DNA from: Hyposmocoma kahamanoa | Lineage: Eukaryota; Arthropoda; Insecta; Lepidoptera; Cosmopterigidae | Direction of reading: 5' to 3' | Assembly (NCBI RefSeq): GCF_003589595.1 | Contig: NW_020653726.1 | Span: 15,426,521-15,490,520 of the forward strand | DNA: 64,000 nucleotides | Shown: piece by piece, positions 1 through 10,169 of the stretch | How the letters are laid out: the number at the start of each line of letters is the position of its first letter | Numbering within the stretch: the stretch's first letter is position 1 | Program-made: the position numbers and the translations under genes | Notes under the pieces: generated by a model | What the model was told of the DNA's origin: nothing | Seen by the model: only the letters and a program-made list of their open reading frames with translations | Database searches by the model: none

Positions 1-228
1 TATTGCAATTGGTTTCCGGAGAGTGTGCGAAACCGGATTCATACCCCAGTTTGCCACCCTAGGAGGTGGAATAGTTTCTTCAAATTTAAATGGGACCGGC
101 ACTGATGTAACCTCTTTGTAACAAAAAAAAAATCATCAAAATTGGTTCACAATTATCGAGTTATCGCGTAACATAAAAAAACCAGTCGAATTGAGAACGC
201 CCTTCTTTTTTTCGGTCGGTTAAAGACA
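1..228 (-). mobile_element. M1 short-TIR repeat, copy 1 (cut by window edge)
   Basis: Read on the minus strand it begins near 228 with the family start (ACCGACCG..., then a purine-rich stretch and CTCAATTCGACTGG) and continues through GTTACGCGATAACTCG, AACCAATTTTGATGATTTTTTTT and the CCACCTCC block. It matches the copies at 15048, 16425, 21061 and 60899. The far end lies outside the window. No coding capacity. Judged a non-autonomous DNA element because better copies have inverted AACCGACTTC / GAGGTCGGTT ends; the superfamily is not assigned. Confidence 0.6.
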
Positions 229-1120
229 CGTATATGCGATTTAGATCAGAAAAAATGGTTTTTATTTCCTATGTGTAACAACTCGATAAAGAAGCGTATA
301 ACTAAATTTTCATACGGATTATTTTTACAACCATCAAATAATATCATGCCACGGTACAACACTAAGTCACAGAACTGTATCAGCCAACGTCATCAGTTGT
401 AATGGACATGCAAATTTGCGGTTCCGCCCGGTGCAAATGATTGCCCCATTTTTAGTTTATTCGCAGCTCTAGCGGTTAGACTAATCAATTGAACAAAAAC
501 TAATTGCATCTATGCAAGATCATATTGTTATCTGCAATTGGTTAATCAAGTTACGAGTAACTAAGTACTTAAACGCCTTATTTCATTAGGTTGGCTGTTT
601 GTTATTATAGAGGCGTAGTCTGTATTGCAATTGCATTGTACAGCGAATAACAGGGGCATACTTGTGCAATCTATTATCTAAGATGCGACGTGGAACCACT
701 TCCACCACGTAATATGTATTTTCTCTACGATTGCAACATGCTCTACGAGTACTATTGCAATACTCTAGGTTACCAAAGACCAGCTGTCAAAGACGATATA
801 CGTCTTATCAGTTTTTGAATACCGAACAAAAGAGCCAAGAGAGGAAGGGAAAAAATAAGGTATTTTCCGCTTGAATTTCGGTGGCTGGGTACTTAGCATT
901 TTGTAATGGCGAAAATTGTTTTCAAAGCGGTTAAAAAATTACAAAAACCTTAAATTCATCGAGTAACTGAAGCCTATATATATATAGGTTTTCTATATGA
1001 AAAAAATCTGAAGCAAGTAATTATTATAATATTGATTGTAATGAGTATTATTTATTTGTAAGAAAATTCTTGTAAGAAAAGACTTGCAGCTTGACTAACG
1101 GGTCGGTATCATAATAACTA
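229..1120. other. AT-rich stretch, nothing recognised
   Basis: No exon, no long frame and no match to the repeat families seen elsewhere in the window. Confidence 0.5.
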
Positions 1121-1127
1121 TATCTTC

Positions 1128-1268
1128 AAAATGACCTGATTAGCATAAGGACTAGTTCGCAAAACGGCCACCACTGTAGAAAGACTGTAACTTACAATGA
1201 CTTGGTAGCAAAACGACTAGATATCGAAATGACCATATCAATAAATAGACGACATGGTAAAACGACAA
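1128..1268 (+). repeat. Degenerate 16-17 bp periodic motif (AAAATGACC type), locus 1
   Basis: A GAC-type trinucleotide (once GGC), usually preceded by an A-run plus T/C/A, recurs at 1133, 1150, 1166, 1183, 1199, 1215, 1231, 1248 and 1264. The spacing is 16 or 17 bases throughout, while the bases between are largely free. Typical units read CAAAATGACC, CAAAACGGCC, CAAAACGACT and CGAAATGACC. The same style of repeat occurs at 34886-34928 and, on the other strand, at 60369-60505. Function unknown. Confidence 0.55.
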
Positions 1269-1289
1269 GGTACAGTTTAGTAAAAAAAA

Positions 1290-2607
1290 TGTTGTTCAAA
1301 AATATGAATACACGGCCAGCAGGATATTGGATTTCAATATTGATTATAAAATAGTAATTAGAATAATAAAAGTAACAATCACAAAATAATACTAACAACA
1401 ATTTATATTCTAAATAGCTCTTCAATAACAAAAATTAACAAAATTTACAACAGCGGCTATAAGTTGCGACCTACTGTTCGGGAACACGTCACCAAGCCGG
1501 ACCCCGGTCAAGAACGAAGAAATCATTAAATAAGACAACCGCTCTGGTGGTCGATGCATTGAAACCCGCACCCGCGTAGAGTGCGCGTTTTGTTTGGCAT
1601 TGCAAAAAGGTTACGTTCACGCCATCCTAAGCGGCCCACCGCGCCAGTGTAACGATCTGGCACGAACAGACCCAGTCTTTCTTAAACGAAGGGATTGTCA
1701 GCAGGCAGTAATGGCTAAGCAACGTAATCTTCCGCCTCGGTTTAGGGGGCTATCCCAGTAACAAACGGGTTATGATATTTTACTACCCTGATATTAATTT
1801 ATATTTGTGAAAGTATCGGCATTCATCAAGTTTCGTATTAATTCATTACTATGTTGAAGGAGCTAATTGCTATTACATTATTGTCAATAGCGCCGTGCAG
1901 TAAAATTTATGGAATGTATAATTTTACTACACAACTCGGCATTTGTTTTTCGAAATGTTAAATTTTTTAAATGAAATCTAATACGATCGATACTTATGGG
2001 ATCGCTGGCCACGTTTTTATTTTCGTTTTATTAAAGCTTTTTAACCAGCTACTTGCAATACCAATTATAAATCTAAAAACTTATAGATGCGACTCGCATT
2101 TGATTATATTTTTTTCGATAATGAATTGAGATTTCGCCTCACTATTGTAATCTGTGAAAACGCCCATCGTAGCGTGCCGGTACTTTAGCTTGTTATAATT
2201 ATTAAGGTCGAACACAAAAATTCCTTCTATTTGACAGTACTCGAATCTGTGTTTGTTTTACCAATTTAGGCCAACATTATACCAGCCTATTGTTACTCCG
2301 CAATACCACCCTATCAACATACGTAACAACAACGTCACTACTGCGGCCAATCTGGCAATTTTGTCTTTTAGTCGATTTCTATAATCGGAAAATTTAGACC
2401 ACCGCATTATTCATTGGTAACCACACGGCGCCGAAGAAATCAATCAGTGCTGTGTTAAAAGTTGATAGGCGATGACGTAAAACACGGGTTGAAATGTTTT
2501 CTGGAAACGTTTCAAGTTTTACGAAACTAACGAGTTGCTGCATCGCGGTGATCTCGCTCATCATGCATTGAAATTGTAACTAACACGAACTACGTTTCTC
2601 ATGTTCC
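1290..2607. other. Unassigned DNA
   Basis: Nothing recognisable. A short GC-richer patch at about 1450-1760 has no supported reading frame. Confidence 0.4.
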
Positions 2608-2707
2608 AAAATTATTTATATACAGGCTTATTTGTAAAATACTAATAACCTCGGAGGAATATATTACTAACATCATAAACAACAAAAATTGTATCATGAC
2701 TTTACTG

Positions 2708-4088
2708 GCAGTGGATTTCTATGTGAAAGAGTTCGTCCAGTACTGCCACCTTACCTATTTCTGCCGCCAAGCAGTAATGCGAGTATTATTGCGTTCTGGT
2801 TTCGAAGGGTAAGGGGTGGTGGTGAAATTACAGGCACATGGGACTTGTCAACTTATGTGTCAGGGTGACGGGCGCAGTGGCAGTGCCATTCAGATGCTTG
2901 CGTTTTAAAGCTCTGATTGGCACTGGGATTGTTATTTTTTATTGTATTCTATTTTTGTTTTATTGGTACAGTTACAGACATCAGATATAACAATACTAAA
3001 ACATTGTTAAATAGCACTATAAAACTGACATTCATTTACAACCATACATAGCATTCCATAAAAATACTCAACTATTACAAAGAGGAAATGTATAAAAAAT
3101 ACAAAGAAAAAATCTAACTGAATATGAAATTATGTCTAAATGGGATTTAACATTAAAGACATTTTAAAATATTAAAAAAAAACACAATTAACGTGAACTA
3201 GTAGTTCTACTTCTTACTACGTGTGGCTAAGTAATTTTGATTTAAAAGTTAGAATATTACAATTAAATATGTCGTGTGCTGTGCATTACAGATTTCGTTA
3301 TAATACCGACACATTCTTAGAACTGGGTTATTTACTGCAACATTATTACTAGTGAGTGGCAGTGCAAAGAGTTGTGGTACACGCATGGTCCTACAGGGAA
3401 CCTTGATATTAATTTGTTCGAGAAGGTAAGTATCAAAAAAGCCACCCACTATTTTATGGAGACAGCATAGATCAGATAACCACACCCTCCTTTCCAGGCT
3501 TAATAGGTTAAACTTATGCAGTCTGTCATTATATTCAGGCAATTTACGCCTTAAACCACACCTGCCATTTAAGACACAGAAAACGGCGTTTGATTGCCTC
3601 GATATGATCTGTATGCACATTATATATTGGGTTCCAAACTGATGAGCAGTATTCAAGAACGCTGCTAACCAGAGAGGTGTACAGAATTATCCATGATTTT
3701 GGATTTCTGAAGTGTCTGGGCGTCCGAAAAATGAAAGACAATCGCCTGTTTGCCTTGCGACAAATGTAATCGTAATGAGGCCTGAACTATAGAGGAATCA
3801 AACATGACTCAGAGGTCACTAACTTTTGCGACACGTTCGATAATTAATCCCTTTATTTTATAGTATATAAATAAAATTGAATGTTTTTTCTTGGTAAAAG
3901 AAATAATTTGACATTTTGTCGTGTTAAGTATCATGAGGTTCAATCGGGTCGCACCAATCTACAATTTTGTCTATATCATCTTGGAGTTATGGACAGGTGT
4001 GTCGTTTTCTTAGAGGATGGAAAAAAATGGTCATTTTCCACAAGGCCCGCGACTTGTTCGTCCCGTCACTTGGTATCACAAAGAAAGT
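2708..4088 (+). mobile_element. SINE-A copy 1, split by a LINE
   Basis: The 5' part (2708-2935) holds the family landmarks: GTGAAAGAGTTCGTCCAG, TTTCTGCCGCCAAGCAGTAATG, GGCACATGGGACTTGTCAAC and GGCACTG. It stops at GATTGTTAT. The remainder, ATGGACAGGTGTGTCG through CGACTTGTTCGTCCCGTCAC to TTGGTATCACAAAG, resumes at about 3988. The right part also has an extra segment of about 35 bp (4008-4042) absent from other copies. The family has an A-rich tail; an internal Pol III promoter is not obvious. Confidence 0.75.
2936..3987 (-). mobile_element. Truncated jockey-like non-LTR retrotransposon inside SINE-A copy 1
   Basis: Minus-strand conceptual translation in more than one frame gives the C-terminal part of a LINE reverse transcriptase: LQDDIDKIVDWCD near 3960, LYTSLVSSVLEYCSSVWNP near 3650-3700, then YNDRLHKFNLLSLERRVW near 3500-3540. 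Stops and frameshifts separate the pieces, so it is dead. It lacks the endonuclease and the catalytic YADD block (5' truncation). The 3' end is AT-rich and points left, at about 2936. Confidence 0.75.
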
Positions 4089-4481
4089 CTTAATAATTCT
4101 TCAGATTTTACTTTCGTGTAAAAATAAGAATATTTTAATAGATCGCTCTTAACGGTGTGATAACACTGTCCGGTAACAAAAGGTAGCGCTAGCGCACTAA
4201 AGGAGGACGCTTGCATGTTTGAACGTACCTAACTAACACCTTAATAGCTTATACCAAATACGTATTTGAAAGGCGTTATATGGTATACGAAAACTTAAAA
4301 GTTTGTTTTTGGTAAGTTTATTATGTTTTGCAAAAAGTCGTGGAATAAAAATTTTGTTTATGATGTTGGTAATACAGTCCTGCAAGGATGTTAGTATGTT
4401 ATAATAACCCTGTGTGTCTTTTCTTCAATTTGCTATCATATTGTCCTGGCTTGCTGTCTTTCGTTACAGTGGAGTGGATTC

Positions 4482-4792
4482 AGCAGTAAAGCTTCTTGTG
4501 AAAGAGTTATTTCATGGGAGTATTGCTACCACGACTATTTCTGCCGCCAAGCAGCAGTAATGTGAACATTACTGCGTTAAATTTTGAGAGGTAGGGATGC
4601 TAGTGAAACTACATACATACATACATATGGGACTCGTCAACTTTATATCTCAGAGAGTTGAGTGTAATGGCAATGCCCCTCAGATCTTTTCGATTTAAAC
4701 CTTTAGTGGCACTGCAACTATTATGGGTAGGTGTGTAGCTGACTGCCTGGTACACGACTTAGTCTTCCTGTTACTTGATATCATAAAAAAAT
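4482..4792 (+). mobile_element. SINE-A copy 2
   Basis: Near full length, from AGCAGTAAAGCTTCTTGTG to TTGATATCATAAAAAAA. It contains a short ACAT microsatellite (4611-4627) where other copies read ACAGGCACATGGG. Confidence 0.8.
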
Positions 4793-4865
4793 CTAAATAC
4801 AATGTCAGTTAAGAAAACTTAAGAAAAGTGTATGTGGCTACGGTTTTTGTGAATCTCCAAAACCA

Positions 4866-5010
4866 ATTTGGGAAATGAACTTTTCTAAATTGATTCTGAT
4901 CTCGGTGTTTTGGGAGGTGCCCCAGAATGCCGTTGCTCTAGTACTTATAGTACAGGGAATTCCCTAGTTTGAGACCAGGCAATTAGTGTGGTTGTCTGGC
5001 ACATATTATC
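4866..5010 (+). mobile_element. SINE-E copy 1 (5' truncated)
   Basis: Carries the family body: TTTTCTAAATTGATTCTG, GTGCCCCAGAATGCCGTTGC, ACTTATAGTACAGGGAATTC, TAGTTTGAGACCAGGCAA and GTTGTCTGGCACAT. The tRNA-like head seen in the copy at 20659-20881 is missing. Confidence 0.7.
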
Positions 5011-5505
5011 TATCTCACGAATGATACTCCCAAAACTGATACCAAAGTAAATTCGGTCAAGCTCCGTCACTCGTTCGAGGTACCGCGATAAATGCCTAGC
5101 GCTGAGTGTATCGCCTACAGTGCAAGCGCTCAGACAAGTCTTTAATTTACATTACAATCCTTCCAACCCCAGCATTCGGTTCCGCATGACTGCACGCAGC
5201 GGGCAACGTTATTTTCACTTCTCTGAGCGCCTGTTTAGGTTCCTCGTGAGCGCTTGGTTTCACTAGTCAGATTTAATAGGCTATTATAGCGTAGGTATTT
5301 TCGATTTTGTATGTCAGTGATGTATCTGTTACGTAGTTACTATTAAGTAATCCGTGGTTCGGCCATCTGAGCAATGACTACGTATTGATCACAAGTTACT
5401 CGTATTAGTCCAACGTTCATCTGTATAAACTCTCAGAATACTATTTACAAGGTACTATGACAAACTCAATGGATTTTTTTACATGATACTAACTAAAGCG
5501 AATGT
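5011..5505. other. Unassigned DNA
   Basis: No gene or repeat recognised. Confidence 0.4.
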
Positions 5506-5513
5506 TACATATT

Positions 5514-6033
5514 AGTGATGTGACAGACCTCGGCTTCTGCTTCCGTAATTGCGGAAGTTCCTCATGCTTTTTACATCTGCTTCCGTTTCCGCTTCCGCGC
5601 TTTTAATACGGAATTTTAATCGGAAGCTTATAACGTTCTCGATAGATCGTAGGGTATGGCTCATCAGTGGGGCGCCAAGTGCAATTATAATAATAATAAC
5701 TCACACTCTCATGGCCCCGCATTAGGGAATCCCTATATCGCGGGAACTATGGATATACTCTTACACATGGACATTCACAAATTACACCCAAACTCACGAG
5801 AGAAATAAATGTAGGCATACAAACATTTCTCCCGGCCCGGGAATAGAACCCGGAACCTCTGCGTGGCATACCAGCATGGTAACCGTTCGGACACGAAAGC
5901 ACTTTATTTTAATTATGAAACCTGAAACAAGCGCTGTTTCGAATTTTTCGTTGAGATCTTTGTAACATACACATTCACTTTTGCTTCCGCATCCGGTTCC
6001 GTTTCCGCTAAGATTTGCTTCCGTTGCATCACT
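5514..6033. mobile_element. hAT-like non-autonomous element rich in GGAAGC motifs, with a SINE-B inside
   Basis: Starts AGTGATGTGAC and ends GCATCACT, flanked by TACATATT (5506-5513) and TACATACA (6034-6041), an imperfect 8-bp duplication. Inside the ends, CTTCCG/CGGAAG motifs repeat many times (5531-5640 and 5990-6030), like the subterminal transposase-binding repeats of hAT elements. The middle is a SINE-B (5686-5901). No transposase frame. Confidence 0.6.
5686..5901 (-). mobile_element. SINE-B copy 1
   Basis: tRNA-headed SINE. On the minus strand it has a damaged A-box (GTCCGAACGGTTACC) and a B-box area that reads GGGTTCTATTCCCGG. The family body follows (CATTTATTTCTCTCGTGAG, TTTGGGTGTAATTTGTG) and it ends in a TAA-type microsatellite. 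Confidence 0.8.
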
Positions 6034-6041
6034 TACATACA

Positions 6042-7040
6042 TCATTTCTACTGCTACACTGTGTATACATTGTTTCTTCTGTCAGAAGTGTACTTAAAAT
6101 TTAAGATAGATAACTAACTCGTTTATTTGCTGAAGCACAGTACATTACAAGCGAGCTTTATTTTATGACATAGGCACAATAGTAGAGATAAAAAAGTGTT
6201 GGTTTGCGGGTATGGTCTAGTCTAGTCTTATATTGTCAGGGTGTAGAGTTGAGAGTACTATGTCATTTTCTAGAACACTCGGCAGAATGAAACAACAACA
6301 ACTTTGAACAGAAACAACTTTGTTGCTCGCACGTGTACCTAATAAAGGATTTTTTTAATATCAAATTCCAGTTTATTTTTGCGATCATTAATTGAACCGT
6401 TTGCTATCAACAGAAAGGCGATAAGATTACGTTGTTAATAATTTATTTTTCCTTGCAGCCATATTTAATAAATATTTTAATTAGGAACAGATTAATGCAA
6501 GATTAACTGTGTCAAATAAAGCTCATTGAAATAAATTAATTCAATGTGAAGTAGAAAATAAAAGTAGATGAGTCGGAGCATAGAGTATCTTGAAACGTTT
6601 TGTATATCGAAACCTCCAATGAACACGACGCCAATTTTATTTTTTATTATTGTAAATAGCCATCTTTATTTCCTAATATTATGCTCCCCGAATTTGGTGA
6701 AAACGAAAAACAAAATTCGAAAAGATATAAACAAAAAACGTGAAAAAAATAAATAAAATGAAAACAGATCCAAAAATTAAGTTGACGTAATGATCATTTG
6801 AGGTACCGATATCGTGTGCTAGTCTTGGGAAGTTACAAAAGCAAATTTTTGCCTTTATTAAGCGGGGAGTTAATCCACCGGACCGCGCTTAGCGCTAAAT
6901 TTATTCACCGATCGTTATCGACTGCGGACCAAACAACTAATTTTAGAAAAAGTCTATCTGACCGCCGTAAATTATTATAGTTTCGAGAGAAACTGCTTGA
7001 AGCGGGATTTTATGTATAAAGCCAGTATCGCGACATCGAA
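6042..7040. other. AT-rich stretch, nothing recognised
   Basis: Several short frames, none with recognisable protein features. A GC-richer island at 6800-6970 matches nothing else in the window. Confidence 0.4.
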
Positions 7041-7044
7041 ATAC

Positions 7045-7862
7045 AATTTACAGTTTATTTGTAAAATACTAGCAACCTCACAGGACTGTATTATTAACAT
7101 CATAAACAACAACTTCTGTTCCATGACTTTTAATAATTCGTGAGATTCTACTTTCGTGCAAAAATAAAAATATTTAAATACATCGCTCTAAATAGTGATA
7201 ACTCTGTGCAAAACGCGGGAGTCGTCTGGTACAGACCTAAAACAAGTCTAAAAATGACTTTAAAAAAACAAAAACCCGACTGCAAAAAAATATTCCGCCC
7301 TCACTATTTTGATTATTTTTTATATAGCCTATATAAAAAATAAAAGAGGGAATATACACTTCCACAGTCAAGACGAATCTAACACCTCATATGCAAAATC
7401 TATCCAGCCGTTTAGGCTGTACAGCGTGAAAAAGAAATGGACATACATACATACACTTGAAAAACAAAACTCTCCCGCAGTCGCAATGATTGGACATTTA
7501 ATACAACACGACAACATCTTTAAGACCATTTTGGAGGGAAATATCGAGGGGAAGAGGGCAAGAGATCGACCTAGGCGCAGTTACATGGACCAAATAAAGG
7601 AAAAGGCCGGTGTCGTGTCATATAAGGAAGTCAAGGAGCTGACTTACAAAAGAGGTGATTAGAAGATACTCCACCAACTAGAGTATAACTCTTAAGTTTG
7701 ATGACGACAGATGTAAAGTGTCAGATAGTACAAAAAAAAACTTAAAAGTTTATTTTTGCTAAATTTATTACGTTTTGTCAAAAGTTACGGTACAAAAGTT
7801 GATGTTTATGACGTTAGTAATCTAAAGGTTGTTAGTATTTTAAAAATAATCCTGTATATGAC
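7045..7862. mobile_element. Long-TIR DNA element, copy 2
   Basis: Inverted ends at about 7045-7135 and 7770-7862 match the ends of the element at 2622-4413. The segment at 7137-7215 (TTCTACTTTCGTGCAAAAAT, CATCGCTCTAAATAGTG) aligns with 4093-4165. Here no SINE separates it from the left end, so this copy shows the pre-insertion state. Confidence 0.5.
7465..7690 (+). mobile_element. LINE C-terminal fragment
   Basis: The frame encodes MIGHLIQHDNIFKTILEGN, then EGKRARDRPRRSYMDQIKEK and KEVKELTYKRGD. This is the usual extreme C-terminus of lepidopteran non-LTR reverse transcriptases (GHLxRHD...GRPRxxYxDQI). About 60-70 residues remain and everything upstream is gone. It lies within the long-TIR element, copy 2. 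Confidence 0.75.
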
Positions 7863-8127
7863 ACTGCAACTTTGTAGAAGTTTTTGAAAAGATTTCATTC
7901 GGAATCGCATATTACATAATATAACGTAATACGTTAATGGATCAGAATTATTTCAATTATTTGCTGTGCACGGTCAAACGTATTCAGGTTTTTTTGCGCC
8001 CCCGTGTTTAAAGGACAAATTTTTTTGTGAAATTTCCAATAATTACGTTGCAGGAGCAGCATTTTTGCTTAACCATTTCATGGACAGTGTTTAAAATAGT
8101 ACCTCACACAAAAATATCAATACTTTG

Positions 8128-8228
8128 ATTATTAATACAAAGATCGAAGATAAAGAAAAATTTCTTCAAATCGATGGGGCTTGAACCCGTGACGACGCTG
8201 CTCTGACCAACTGAGCTGCAGACCAAGT
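8128..8228 (-). mobile_element. SINE-C copy 1 (tRNA-like head)
   Basis: The minus strand reads GCAGCTCAGTTGGTCAGAGC (A-box) and GGGTTCAAGCCCCATCG (B-box), then a tail with CGATCTTTGTATTAATAAT. The tail is shared with the copies near 12114 and 49024. It lacks a clean acceptor stem and is treated as a SINE head, not a tRNA gene. Confidence 0.65.
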
Positions 8229-8344
8229 TATCGAGTTGACTAAATTCTACTGTTTTTTATTGTATTTTTGTACTGGTTATTCGGCTTTCAGCGTCGTACT
8301 TTTTTTGATATAGTGCTTATATTGATTAAATATTAAATTTTCAA

Positions 8345-9985
8345 TGTATTTACAAATGCAGGCTCAGATCGCTATAGAGACGAACGGAAGTCGAGATGAA
8401 AGTATAAGCATGGAAAAGATTATGAAGGCATTGAATACTATGAAATCTGGTGAAGCTGCGGGATATCACAGAATTGCTGTTGAAATGCTGAGGGCTGGAC
8501 AGGGTGTGATCGATAGTCAGCTGTACCGTCTTTTCAACCTTTGTTGGTCAAGCGGCCGGAGTGCCAGGAGACTGGGGCAAGGCTGTCATCATACCATTAT
8601 ATAAGGGAAAGTGATAAGACTATTAAGCAACAAGACTGCAAAAATTACCGCGGAATCAGTCTTCTCAGCATTGTCGGCAAATTATATTGATTGAGAGACT
8701 GAAGAAAGAACCGGCAAATAAAATTGGGCCGTGCAAGCGGGATTTAGAAGATGAATGGGATGCTTGGATCAGGTCTTCTCCTTGCGTAACACAACCGAAA
8801 CGTTCTTGGCTAAAAGACAAAAAGTCTATTGCGCTTGTATAGACTTGGAGAAGGCTTATGATAGAGTGTCAAGGAATTGTGGTCGACATTGCCTATGTAT
8901 GGTGTGGACGGCAGTCTAGTTCAGGCACTGAAATCTCTATATGAGGATTCTAGTGCCTGTGTCAGAATAAATGGTGCTTTCTGACTGGTTCGATATCGGG
9001 AAAGGTGTTAGACGGGGATGTGTAGTGTCGCCATGGCTGTTCAAACTAATTATGGACAATTGTTTGAAAGTTTTGAAAGAGAGTACGTGTGGGCTCAGAA
9101 TGAATGGTTTACTCATTAAGTGCCTCCTATACGCCGATGACCAGGTGGTATTACCGTCGTCAGTGGAGGAGTTGCAGGAGATGGTAAATATTATGCATGG
9201 TGCTCTTAAAAGGAAAGGAATGAAATTTAATGTGGGCAAGACGAAAGTAATGGTTTTTGAAAGAGAGGAAGATATGACGGATTGCACGATATTGATTGAA
9301 GGAGACAAAGTGGAACAAGTGAAAGAGTGTGTGCATTTCGGTTCTATGGTTTACGTGTGATGGAAAATGTGAAAGAGACATTGAAAGAAGGTGAACGTAG
9401 GGAATCACGTGAATGGTGCCTTGCATACTTTCATGGGCAGCCAGAAAGTGTCTAAAAAGGCACGATTGGCTGTGCATGTGGGGGTGCTGGTCCCTACACT
9501 TATGTATGGTAGTGAATGTTGGGTTTGGCAGAAGAAGCATGTAATGCAAAGTAGAATTAATGCAGTATAAATGAGAGCTTTGAGGAGTATGGCTGGAGTG
9601 ACTCGGATGGATAAATTACGGAACAGTGTGATAAGAGAGCGTTGCGGCGTGGAAGAAGATATAGTGACAAAGATAGAGAAAGGCATGCTTAGATGGTTCG
9701 GACATGTAGAGAGAATGAATGAAAGAGTGACGATTTATAAGGCGAGTGTGAGCGGGCAAGTTGGTATGGGCCGACCAAGGCGAACTTATCATGACCAAAT
9801 TGAGGCCATCCTAAAGAAGGGCCAGGTCAAGAGGACCCTTAACCGACGAGCGTGTATGAAAGCATTGATGCGTGTTGATGAGGCGAAAGACGTGAGTCAG
9901 GATCGTAGCAAGTGGAAGACTGTTGTCTCTGCCTACCCCGGTGGGAAAAAGGCGTGAAGTATATGTATGTATGTGTATGTCTAAG
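8345..9985 (+). pseudogene. RTE-like non-LTR retrotransposon, broken reverse transcriptase
   Basis: The translation jumps frames but follows reverse transcriptase order. MEKIMKALNTMKSGEAAG lies near 8410. DLEKAYDRVSRN (catalytic motif A) lies near 8845. GVRRGCVVSPWLFKLIMDNC lies near 9010. LLYADDQVVLPSS (motif C, both Asp kept) lies near 9130. The thumb and C-terminal GMLRWFGHVERMNERV...GRPRRTYHDQIEAIL lie at 9680-9810, and the end reads SAYPGGKKA at 9957. Frameshifts near 8590-8990 and a stop at 9358 kill it. It ends in a short TATG microsatellite, not poly(A). The endonuclease is missing (5' truncated). Confidence 0.85.
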
Positions 9986-10002
9986 TTATTGAATTTTATT
10001 CT

Positions 10003-10169
10003 GACTGCCTGTCTGGTCTGCCACGCAGAGGTCCGGGGTTCGATTTCCGGGCCGGGATACATATATGTATGACCTAAATTTAAATATCTCGTGAGTTTGG
10101 CTATAATTTGTGGTGTTCTATGTGAGTGTCCATGGTACCCGCAACACAGGGTTATGAGCGTTAAAAAAA
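10003..10169 (+). mobile_element. SINE-B copy 2 (A-box region deleted)
   Basis: GCCACGCAGAGGTCCGGGG and GTTCGATTTCCGGGCC (B-box) are kept, but the GCCGAACGGTTACC A-box segment is missing. It ends GAGCGTT plus an A-run. It lies just downstream of the LINE tail at 9985. Confidence 0.7.

Larger units (their letters stand above)
2622..4413. mobile_element. Long-TIR DNA element, copy 1, carrying nested SINE and LINE
   Basis: About 90-bp inverted ends lie at about 2622-2705 and 4325-4413; both contain GTTTATGATGTT followed by a GTAATA stretch and end near CCTGTRTAT. A related copy at 7045-7862 has the same inverted ends, and right of its left end the same inner segment (ACTTTCGTGCAAAAATA, here at 4109). 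Comparison with that copy shows that 2705-4088 was inserted later. No transposase is visible. TIR limits are approximate. Confidence 0.55.

Noticed and set aside
8262..8310. Possible PLC PH exon: a frame reading FLYWLFGFQ
   Set aside because: FLYW is a PLC-beta phrase, but the flanking residues and splice sites do not fit; chance match.
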